Source of the DNA: Orobanche coerulescens
Taxonomy: Eukaryota; Streptophyta; Magnoliopsida; Lamiales; Orobanchaceae
Length of the DNA: 64,000 nucleotides
Direction: 5' to 3'
NCBI GenBank assembly: GCA_033398695.1
Contig: CM065819.1
Coordinates: 2,591,501 to 2,655,500 of the forward strand
Shown here: positions 55,494 through 64,000 of the stretch, piece after piece
Layout of the letters: every line of letters starts with the position of its first letter
Numbering within the stretch: the stretch's first letter is position 1
The notes under the pieces: model-generated
What the model was told of the DNA's origin: nothing
Databases searched by the model: none
What the model saw: the letters and a program-made list of their open reading frames with translations, nothing else
Translations under genes and position numbers: made by a program

Positions 55494-56115
55494 GAAATCA
55501 CACACAATATGCATTACTATTTCACGTTAAGCATAAAGGTTTCCAAAAATACTTGCCTTGAATATTTTTATGACGCAACGAACGGACAGGATAATCACCG
55601 ACGAACACTAGGAATCAACGGGACCGAACCTAACGATTTCGACGAACATAATTACAACCAACTCTAGCCGAATACGGAAATGGAATACACCCAAAAACCC
55701 GCCTACGATTCATGTATATTCGTACAAAATAACAACGAGGGCGGACCACAACCAAACCCTCTCGATTCCGCAAAACTATGAAAATATACCATGAATCCGT
55801 AGGAAAATTAATGATATCAACAAGATTAATCATATTCATCAAGAATCCATCAACAAAATGGAGAGAATCGGACAAAAACCCCAAAATCCCCAATTATCCA
55901 AAAGGGAGGGTTTCAAGAAATATTACCTTTGGAGATTCAAGTACTAAGATCCGTAGAACACGCGTTGGATTGATCGTCCGGGCTTCACTACCGAAGAAAA
56001 ATGGTGAAAATCAACCCCTCAATGGATAATGATGAAGAACTCTCCCCCTCTCTCTCACTCTCTCTCGCGTCGCAGGAAGAAGAAGAAGAAATGAGCAGCT
56101 GACGCTCAAAACGAC

Positions 56116-56125
56116 ATAATTATAA
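56116..56125 (-). promoter_or_regulatory. TATA-like box of G 3' LTR
   Basis: TTATAATTAT on the minus strand, downstream of the palindrome array in element sense. The copy in the 5' LTR is at 62913-62922. Confidence 0.45.
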
Positions 56126-56142
56126 GGGGTTGACCGCATTGT

Positions 56143-56421
56143 GTGCCGCGGTGAGTGTCTTGTGCGCGGCACGAGGCCAAAAATTACTCCCTGTGGTTCG
56201 GCGGTGTGCGCGGCGCAGCTGCGTGTGCCGCGGCACCAGTCTGGCGAGTTTTGGTCGCAAGCTGTCACACGAGTGTGCCGCGGCACGGATAGGTGTGCGC
56301 GGCCAAGCTTGCATTGTGCCGCGGCACGGATGGGTGTGCCGCGGCTGCAGTCTGATTCGTTTGGCCAACAATCGAAGAAATTTGTGTGCCGCGGCACACA
56401 CATCTTGTCTGCGGCCCACAC
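56143..56421 (-). repeat. GTGCCGCGGCAC array of G 3' LTR (degraded)
   Basis: Several GTGCCGCGGCAC sites and many shortened forms (GTGCGCGGC and similar). It differs from the array of the 5' LTR far more than the rest of the LTR does. Confidence 0.8.
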
Positions 56422-56667
56422 CCCCTTTTGGGTCCCAAAATGATAAAAATGATCCTAAAGAGAATAAAAGCGATAGGAATCAATATTTGGGAACCAATAA
56501 CACGAAATGGATCACGGCAACCCGAAGCGGCGGTTCCGCACTACAATAACGAGAATACGGTTCAACGGTTGAGAGGAAGGACACCTTTGAAAGGTACACG
56601 AGGTCACTATGACCAGAAATATACCAAAAATGAAAATACAAGGGAAAGAAAAATACCGGATATTACA

Positions 56668-56679
56668 TTCTACCCCTCT
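56668..56679 (-). other. G polypurine tract
   Basis: AGAGGGGTAGAA on the minus strand before the LTR. Confidence 0.85.
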
Positions 56680-56685
56680 AAAAAT

Positions 56686-56704
56686 AAGTTTCGTCCCGAA
56701 ACTT
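56686..56704 (-). other. Stop-codon hairpin before G polypurine tract
   Basis: AAGTTTCGTCCCGAAACTT, 8-bp perfect stem, at the end of pol (TAA). Confidence 0.65.
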
Positions 56705-58182
56705 AAGAAACAAACAACTCAGGGTACCTAGCACGCATGCTATCCTCGGTTTCCCAAGTTGCCTCCTCGACACCGTGTCTCGACCACTGCACTTTGACCA
56801 AAGGGATGGTCTTATGCCTCAGTCGTTTCTCACGATGCTCCAAAATCTTCAAAGGACGCTCCTCAAAAGTAATATCTTCAGTAATATCAATCTCGCCATA
56901 ATCGATGACGTGACTAGGATACGGAACATATTTCCTCAGCTGGGAAACATGAAAAACGCTATGAATGTGACTCAAGGCCGGGGGTAACGCCAAACGGTAT
57001 GCTAACCCACCGACCCGCTCGAGAATCTCGAAGGGTCCAATAAATCTCGGACTCAACTTCCCCTTCCCGAAACGGAAAACCCCTCTCGTCGGCGACACCT
57101 TGACAAACGTGGTCTCCCACCTCGAATTCTAAAGGTCGGCGACGGACATCGGCATATGACTTGCCGACTCTGGGCCGTCAACATCCGTTCCCGAATTAAT
57201 TCTATCTTCCGCCTCGTCTCTAAAAGCGACATCCGGCTCGGTCCCGACCAAATCGGACGCCTCATTCCAACAAATCGGCGATCGACATCGTCGCCATAAA
57301 GTGCCTCATACGGTGCCATCCGAATCGGCGCGTGCCAACTATTGTTGTACGTGAATTCGATCAATGGCAAATGCTCCTCCAGTCGCTACTCAATCGAGGG
57401 CGCAAGCACGCAACATGTCCTCGAATGTCCTGGATAGTGCGTTCCATTTATCCGATCGGTGGGGATGAAAAGAGGTACTCAAATGCAAGCGGGTACCCAA
57501 CGCCTTATGCACCCGCCAAAAGTGCGATACAAAGCGGCCATCACGATCCAAAACAATAGACTTGAGTACCGTGAAGTCTCACAATCTGCGATAAACACAC
57601 GAGCCAATTTCTCCGGCCCCAAGTGTCCTTGATGCCCAGAAAATGTGCCGACTTGGTCGACGATCAACAATCACCCAAACCATATTCATGCCCGATCTCG
57701 ATCTCGGCAAACTCGTAATGAAATCCATCGATATATCTTCCCATTTCCATTCGGAGCGAAGTGATCGCAATAACTTGAGGTCGGCGATGCTCGATTTTGA
57801 CTTGCTGGCAAGTCAAACATCTCGCCACAAACTGTGCGACCTCCTCCTTCATATCATTCCACCAGAAGTTCCTCCTCAGGTCCTTGTACATCTTACTTGA
57901 ACCAGGATGAACGGAATAGGGTGTGGAATGGGCCTCACGCAAAATACTCTGTCGCAACTCTGGATCGTTCGGCACACAAAGCCGACTCTGGAATCTCAAA
58001 ACACCATCCTCGTGAATCACAAACCCAGGAGACTTTCCCTTAAGAACGTTCTCTCGGATTTGAGTAATCATCGGTTCCTCTAATTTTTTCAGCTTAATTT
58101 CATCGATCAAAGACGACGAAATCTCTAAAGCACAAAGTTGCCGTGACTCCAGCAACAAAACCTCAACACCAAACTCAATCAA
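56703..58182 (-). pseudogene. pol: G integrase with chromodomain-like tail
   Basis: Zinc finger [38 protein letters not shown]; core [33 protein letters not shown]; tail [69 protein letters not shown]. At least five frameshifts, several at short repeats or homopolymers. Confidence 0.88.
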
Positions 58183-58664
58183 AGCCCGCCGGAGCTTGGG
58201 CGAGGCGTGAGGACCTCAAGCGTTCGCAACGCAATCGGTTTCCGACTCAAGGCGTCGGCTACGACGTTCGCCTTGCCCGGATGATAAAGGATTTCGAGGT
58301 CATAATCCTTAATCAGCTCTAACCACCTCCTCTGCCTCATATTCAACTCCCGCTGAGTAAATATATATTTCAGACTTTTATGATCGGTAAAAATCTGACA
58401 TGCAGAGCCGAAAAGATAGTGACGCCAAATCTTGAGCACAAAAACGACTGCCGCTAACTCCAAATTATGAGTAGGGTAGTTAAGCTCATACGGTCTCAAC
58501 TATCTCGACGCATAGGCAATGGTCTTGCCGTGCTGCATCAATACGCACCCAAGACCCTGGCCCGAAGCATCACTATAAACGGCAAATCCCTCGTTGCCAC
58601 ACGGCAACGCCAAAACCGGGGTTGAAGTCAAACGCTTCTTCAGCTCCTCGAAACTCGACTGCCT
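58179..58664 (-). pseudogene. pol: G RNase H
   Basis: [38 protein letters not shown] and [18 protein letters not shown] on the minus strand, with a stop at 58500 and a broken N-terminal part (SDASG-type block near 58560). Confidence 0.88.
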
Positions 58665-59943
58665 CTAATCGGTCCAGACGAACTTCTCGGATTTCTGGAG
58701 CAACTGTCTAAGTGGCCGAGCTAGTTTTGAGAAACCCTCCACGAACCTACGGTAGTAACCAGCCAAACCCAAGAAACTACGGACCTCCTTCACATTTGTG
58801 GGCGATGCCCAATCCAACACTGCCTCAATCTTCTGCGGATCCACTCGAACTCCCTCGGCTGAAATCACGTGACCCAGAAACATCACTTCCTTCAGCCAGA
58901 ACTCACATTTCGAGAACTTCGCATAGAGTTGCTCGGCCCTCAAAATGTCTAACACTATCCGCAAATGATGGGCATGCTCTTCCTCATTCTTTGAATAGAT
59001 CAGAATATCGTCAATAAAGACGACACACTTATCCAAATACTCGATAAAGACTTTGTTCATCAATGCATGAACACCGGCGCATTAGTTAACCCAAAGGCAA
59101 AACTACAAACTCATAAAGTCCGTATCTCTTCCGAAAAGTTGTCTTGACACGTCGGACTTCCTCACCGGAGCCGATAGTACCCCGATTTTAAATCAATCTT
59201 CGAGAACACCGCACTCCCTGCAATCGATCGAACAAGTCGTCAATCCTCGGCAAAGGGTACTTGTTCTTGATGGTCACTTTGTTTAGTTCGCGATAGTCGA
59301 TACACAAACGTAGTGAACCATCCTTCTTACGCACAAACAAGACCGGTGCGCCCCAAGGCGAGGCGCTCGGTCGAACATACCCCGACTCCAGAAGTTCACT
59401 CAACTGTTTCTTCAACTCGGCCATCTCTGAAGGTGCCATGCGATACGGCGCCTTCGAAATCGGAGCCGCGCCCGGCTCTAATTCTATAACAAACTCAACC
59501 TCACGATCCGGTGGCAATCCCGGCAACTCGTCAGGAAATACATCAGGAAACTCACTAACGACTGAAATCGACGAAAACTCGACTCCACCATTCTCCGCCT
59601 TCAAGGCGTAGCACCAATAACCAGTACACCCCTTTCGCAGGAGTTTCACCGCCTTCAAGGCGTTAATAACAAACTTCTGGTTTCTCTTTCGCCCCGCGAA
59701 AGAGTGTTCAGTGCCGTCCTCGGCTAACATGGTAATGATCCTCGTGCGGTAGTTCATGATTGCACCATGCCGCTCGAGCCAATCATTCCCGAGAATTAAA
59801 TCCTCGCCCTCGATACTCACAACAATAAGATTAGAGAGCCAAGCCCTCTCACAAATGATCACAGAACAGTCCCGGACTTCTCGATCACCGACAATTCTAT
59901 CACCGCTAGGAAGTTTAACGATGAAAGGCTCGCAAGGTGACAA
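58665..59943 (-). pseudogene. pol: G protease end and reverse transcriptase
   Basis: The frame at 59943-59188 has [66 protein letters not shown] and [20 protein letters not shown]. The frame at 59063-58665 has [20 protein letters not shown] (catalytic DD) and [20 protein letters not shown]. The link between them has small deletions, for example in the MPFGLTNAP block near 59090. Confidence 0.9.
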
Positions 59944-61260
59944 TCAGTCGAGACTCAAACGGCGTACACACTCTAGAGAAATGAATGAATGCGTAGCACC
60001 CGAATCGAAAAGCACACTGACAGGATGGAAATGAATATGAGCGGTACTGCCGCCACGGTAGCTCTTGGATCATCGGATCTCCTCATCTCATAGATACGCG
60101 GGCAGCGAGCCGACATGGAAGCTCCACCCCTAGCGGGCTGACCCCGACCCCTACCTCGGCCGGCACTCGGTGGAGGCGGCGAGCAAATGAGCCACTGGTT
60201 CACACTCGGCTCCATAGGTCTTTGGGTGAGAAGAACGGCACCGCGGCTATGCAGCCGATCACAAAGAAGCCTTGTGGCCGACCACCACAAGTATGACAAG
60301 TTAAAGGCGGACGAGGCAGTCCGGTTCTTATGACCCGAAAGGCGCAGATTAAAGCATGTGAGCTCACGGCGGGGTTCAGCGGCACCAAAAGCTCCCAGAG
60401 AAGCGAGCCGAACCGCCGTAGAAATATTCGCGGCTCGAGATTTCTGTGGCCTCCACTCTTGGGACCGAGAAAAGTTTCCAACCGACTTATGCTTCTTGCT
60501 CTCACGAGCAAATCACTCGCCGTCACGACATATCATAAGCAAGGGCTCGACTCGATAATCCTTGAGGGGTAGTACAGACGAGCCCGGACATATAGTCCCG
60601 AATGGGCAACTTCATCCTCTGGAAAAATGGAAAATTTTGTCGCTCTCGGCGACAACTTGGGTCTTCACATAACCTGACTCCTTGTTAAAGTCGGCAATGG
60701 CACGAGATACGGGGATATCCGTGGTTGAGCATCATAGAAAGCATGCACTCGAGCACATCGACCGGCCACGGACAATATTCGGTCTCCATCAATTCTTGAA
60801 ATTCGGCCCATGAAGCAACATGATCTTTGGGACCAACGGCCTCCCACCAATCTGTAGCATCTCCGTGAGAAAATATTGAGCAATAGGGACCTTACGGTCC
60901 TCGGGGCGATTAGTAGCGGTGAATACTTTGGATATCTCCTTGATCCACCCTTCCCGGCCGATCGGGTCCGAAGCTCCCGGCGGGAGGATGCATCTTGATG
61001 ACATCCTGAAGCCAACGATCCGTTCGCCCCGATTAGCATGGGCACGATCGGGGTTAGAACACTGAGCTATAGCCGCCATCTGGTTAACCATTTCTTGCCT
61101 GCGGCCGCAATACCAAGATCGGCGCGCTCTGAGAAGAAGCATGGCGTGACGGTCACGATGCTGCCGGCTCTCGAAGAATGCGACGTGGCCGCCCCACCGA
61201 TCGCCCCCGTCGGCGCGTCACGACCACGACCACGACCACGGTTTCCTCGGCATCCATGCG
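59944..61260 (-). pseudogene. gag: G gag and protease start, heavily broken
   Basis: Arg/Gly-rich N-terminus (RGNRGRGRGRD near 61220), a capsid trace (PIGREGWIKEISKVFTATN near 60950; PEDRKVPIAQYFL near 60880) and a knuckle-like CHTCGG near 60290. Frame changes occur every 50-150 bp and parts are missing, so the start and limits are approximate. Confidence 0.65.
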
Positions 61261-61474
61261 ATGTTGAGAGATAACGAAGTATATCGATGATGAGTAACGT
61301 AGGAAAACCAACTACGATACATAAGTGGAAATACAAAGCAAGAAACAAAAGAGCCTAATAAGAAAACTTACGAGCACAGGAAGTCTGGGATCTTTGGCAG
61401 CGGTGTGACAATGTGCAAAACAAAACACGACTAGACCCAAATAACCAACAAGCCTAGGTATCCATAAACCTAGA

Positions 61475-61486
61475 TCTCCGATACCA
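61475..61486 (-). other. G primer-binding site, tRNA-iMet-like
   Basis: TGGTATCGGAGA on the minus strand, five bases inside the 5' LTR. Confidence 0.82.
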
Positions 61487-61910
61487 TTTTCTGTAACACC
61501 CCGAGATATTCAGAGTATATTACAGCGCCGTGGACCCCCCCACATGGGACCCACCAGGCTACAAACAAGAGAACTCCACTCTACTAACCATCCCGGTTAG
61601 CGAGGACACACATTTAATTATAATACATAAAAAGTTACGCCCGGAGAAACCGGCGAAATGATCATCAACCAACAATGTAACAATTTAAAAGTAGCACAAT
61701 GCGGAGTTTGAAATGAAAAGCCTAAGTACTCGCGAGCACACTCTATGAGTTTATAATTATTAGAACAACCAAATCGAAATGGACGAAAGAAATAGAAAGA
61801 CCCAAATGCACATGTCAACGACCTTGGCCAACGTCCTCGTACTGTCCAGGTGCCCGCTCGTCCGGATAATCATAACCTGAAATCCATAACAAGAATTTCC
61901 CCAAAACGGG

Positions 61911-61923
61911 TCCCCAGAGGGGT
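61911..61923 (-). promoter_or_regulatory. C4-loop-G4 hairpin in G 5' LTR
   Basis: Same as 55114-55126. Confidence 0.55.
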
Positions 61924-62939
61924 TAGCAATTACGCTAGTACAAGTAATCAAGGCAAACCAATCGCTTACACATTTCATAGTACATGCACCAATATTAATT
62001 TCAAAAGCCAAAACCAGACATGTCTTTTCCGGAACTAAACAGTCAAACAATTTGCCGTGGGAACAGGGCTATACCATTGATCCCGCTCCGTGATCCCTAA
62101 GGACCCTCCCGAGCTGGCCATATTATAAAACAAATCACGCACACGCATCGCCTTGGGAATAGGGCTATACCATTGATCCCGCTCCGTGATCCCTAAGGAC
62201 CCTCCCGAGCTGGCTAGCGAAACAAACTCGTGAATCCAGGGCTATACCATTGGATTCCCTCCGTGATCCCGTCGGACCCTCCCGAGGTGAGCAATCACAC
62301 ACAATATACATTACTATTTCACGTTAAGCATAAAGGTTTCCAAAAATACTTGCCTTGAATATTTTGATGACGCAACGAACGGACAGGATAATCACCGACG
62401 AACACTAGGAATCAACAGGACCGAACCTAACGATTTCGAAGAACATAATTACAACCAACTCTAGCCGAATACGGAAATGGAATACACCCGAAAACCCGCC
62501 TACGATTCATGTATATTCGTACAAAATAACAACGAGGGCGGACCACAACCAAACCCTCTCGATTCCGCAAAACTATGAAAATATACCATGAATCCGTAGG
62601 AAAATTAATGATATCAACAAGATTAATCATATTCATCAAGAATCCATCAACAAAATGGAGAGAATCGGACAAAAACCCCAAAATCCCCAATTATCCAAAA
62701 GGGAGGGTTTCAAGAAATATTACCTTTGGAGATTCAATTACTAAGATCCGTAGAACACGCGTTGGATTGATCGTCCGGGCTTCACTACCGAAGAAAAATG
62801 GTGAAAATCAACCCCTCAATGGATAATGATGAAGAACTCTCCCCCTCTCTCTCACTCTCTCTCGCGTCGCAGGAAGAAGAAGAAGAAATGAGCAGCTGAC
62901 GCTCAAAACGACATAATTATAAGGGGTTGACCGCATTGT

Positions 62940-63183
62940 GTGCCGCGGCACAGGCCAAAAATTACTCCCAGGGTTCGGCAGTGTGCCGCGGCATGGCCTG
63001 CGTGTGCCGCGGCACCCGGTACAGGCGGGTTTTGGTCGCAAATGTCACACGAGTGTGCCGCGGCACAGGATAGGCATTGTGCCACGGCACCGGATGGGTG
63101 TGCCGCGGCACACAGTACAGTTCGTTTGGCCAACAACTGAAGAAATTTGTGTGCCGCGGCACACACATCTTGTGCCGCGGCCC
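62940..63183 (-). repeat. GTGCCGCGGCAC array of G 5' LTR
   Basis: Eight sites start at 62940, 62983, 63004, 63055, 63079, 63100, 63151 and 63172. Neighbouring sites are 21-24 bp apart (one gap of 43) and groups are 51 bp apart. Most copies are perfect 12-bp palindromes. Confidence 0.88.
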
Positions 63184-63436
63184 ACACCCCCTTTTGGGTC
63201 CCAAAATGATAAAAATGATCCGGAAAGAGAATAAAACGATAGGAATCAATATTTGGGAACCAATAACACGAAATGGATCCACGGCAACCCCGAAACGGCG
63301 GTTCCGCACTACAATAACGAGAATACAGTTCAACAGTTGACAGGAAGGACACACTGAAAGGTACACGAGGGTCACTATGACCGAGAAATATACCAAAAAT
63401 GAAAATACAAGGGAAAGAAAAATACCGGATATTACA

Positions 63437-63441
63437 GGTTC
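63437..63441. repeat. Target-site duplication of G (right)
   Basis: GGTTC, matching 54690-54694; F LTR resumes here. Confidence 0.95.
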
Positions 63442-63625
63442 GTTGACAAGAATAAACTTCCACGAATATCAAAATACTCGAAGGTCGTCCCCTTCGATCA
63501 ATCACGTGTTAAGCTCGAACCTTAACAAAAGAAAATAGCACAGAATTCATTTCATGCCGTACGAACGTCTAACAATTCAACAATTACGGTAGGAAGTCCT
63601 TAATATGCAATCTGTCTGGATAGCT

Positions 63626-63840
63626 TAACGCACGCTACGCATCCTATGTAGCGTACGTTAATGCTACTCGTTAGCGCACGCAATACACACAGCCTAGCGT
63701 CAGCTAACCATGCACGGTCGGTACCTCACTGGTCAGCCGACTGACTCGCCTGATGACTTAGCGCACGCTAAGTTGCAAATGTGGCGTACGCTAAACATAC
63801 ACGATAGCGCACGTTAATTCACATAGCTTAGCGCACGCTA
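63626..63840 (-). repeat. Two palindrome quartets of F 5' LTR
   Basis: Same 23-bp spacing as at 47622-47831. One site (TAGCGTCAGCTA at 63695) has a two-base change against TAGCGTACGCTA. Confidence 0.87.
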
Positions 63841-64000
63841 AGAGTGCATGGCAGTTCACTGGAGGCGTGATTATACAAATGGTGATGAAGTAAGCGAATT
63901 CCTCATTGATTTGATGTTTGTTATCCGACTTCATGTTATGTTCATAACCCTTATGCATGATCTCAAGGATAATAACAACTTCAAGATGCAAGTATACGTA

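Larger units (their letters stand above)
54695..56667 (-). repeat. G 3' LTR
   Basis: Starts TGTAACACCCCGAGATATTC and ends CCGGATATTACA. Contains hairpin 55114-55126, a three-copy tandem repeat 55268-55493, a TATA at 56116-56125 and the palindrome array 56143-56421. Confidence 0.93.
54695..63436 (-). mobile_element. Complete Ty3/Gypsy chromovirus G (Tekay-like)
   Basis: LTRs 54695-56667 and 61492-63436 enclose gag-pol on the minus strand, with iMet-like primer site and purine tract, inside the 5' LTR of F. LTRs are nearly identical outside the palindrome array. Coding frames are broken by many small indels, unusually many for an element with such similar LTRs. Confidence 0.93.
61492..63436 (-). 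repeat. G 5' LTR
   Basis: Partner of 54695-56667. TATA at 62913-62922, palindrome array 62940-63183, hairpin 61911-61923. Confidence 0.93.
46709..64000 (-). mobile_element. Ty3/Gypsy chromovirus F (Tekay-like), split by G, runs off window
   Basis: 3' LTR 46709-49053, pol and gag 49086-53733, 5' LTR from 53969, split at 54694 by G and resumed at 63437 to the window end. Its left flank is GTATC (46704-46708); the matching copy should lie outside. The first base pair of the left LTR reads TATAAC for the expected TGTAAT. Confidence 0.9.
63437..64000 (-). repeat. F 5' LTR, right part (truncated by window)
   Basis: Continues the LTR broken at 54694 and matches 47428-47990. Contains two palindrome quartets (63626, 63649, 63672, 63695 and 63759, 63782, 63805, 63829). 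Confidence 0.92.

Noticed and set aside
56120..56549. Cys/Arg/Ala-rich ORFs on both strands in G LTR
   Set aside because: Same cause: translation of GTGCCGCGGCAC repeats. Cys spacing is set by the repeat, not by a zinc fold.

Overview
This window is plant nuclear DNA, almost certainly from a dicot, and it is made almost entirely of nested transposable elements. The evidence is Ty3/Gypsy chromoviruses of the Tekay type, an Athila-type element, Ty1/Copia elements, L1-type LINEs and Stowaway-like MITEs, with tRNA-iMet and tRNA-Asp type primer sites. I see no intact host gene. The only host-like coding trace is a decayed Agenet-domain exon near 2.5 kb. The species cannot be named from sequence alone.

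Layout. 1-5551 is old degenerate ground: pieces of Sirevirus-like Copia elements (RT at 1-231, gag zinc knuckle at 5122-5551, both minus), a decayed plus-strand ORF of env-like position (568-2061), the Agenet pseudo-exon (2506-2797) and two MITEs (2860-3110, 4767-5072). At 5552 chromovirus D begins (minus). Its LTR is split by a complete Athila-type element (6428-16836, TSD GAGAC). Its integrase is split by complete chromovirus E (19057-27815, TSD AGTTC/AGTTT on the minus strand). D ends near 29225 against a LINE fragment (plus), which itself carries a second, 5'-truncated LINE with a 20-bp TSD. A Copia element (minus) enters the LINE at 30852. It contains complete chromovirus H (34223-44219, plus, TSD GTTGC). 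Its right LTR is split by chromovirus F (from 46709), whose own right LTR is split by complete chromovirus G (54695-63436, TSD GGTTC). F and the Copia element both run off the right edge. The insertion order is therefore LINE, then Copia, then H and F, then G inside F; and separately D, then Athila and E.

Coding state. Every pol is recognisable, domain by domain (protease, RT, RNase H, integrase, chromodomain-like tail), but each carries stops or frameshifts, so all elements look non-autonomous now. H and the Athila element are the least damaged.

The most striking signal is not coding. The LTRs of several families carry arrays of short, CpG-rich perfect palindromes in U3, just upstream of the TATA box. 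In H, 18 copies of a 12-bp palindrome (TAGCGCACGCTA type) are spaced 21-24 bp apart in blocks of 4-4-4-4-2, and the 23-24-bp step continues to the TATA box. E, D and F show the same quartet plan with diverged motifs. G and the unrelated Copia element carry another palindrome (GTGCCGCGGCAC) in pairs 21 bp apart, with similar spacer sequence. The Athila element carries a third (CCTATCGGCCGATAGG). Two small hairpins with compensatory changes are also shared by the chromoviruses: a C4-loop-G4 hairpin in the LTR, and a hairpin over the pol stop codon just before the polypurine tract.
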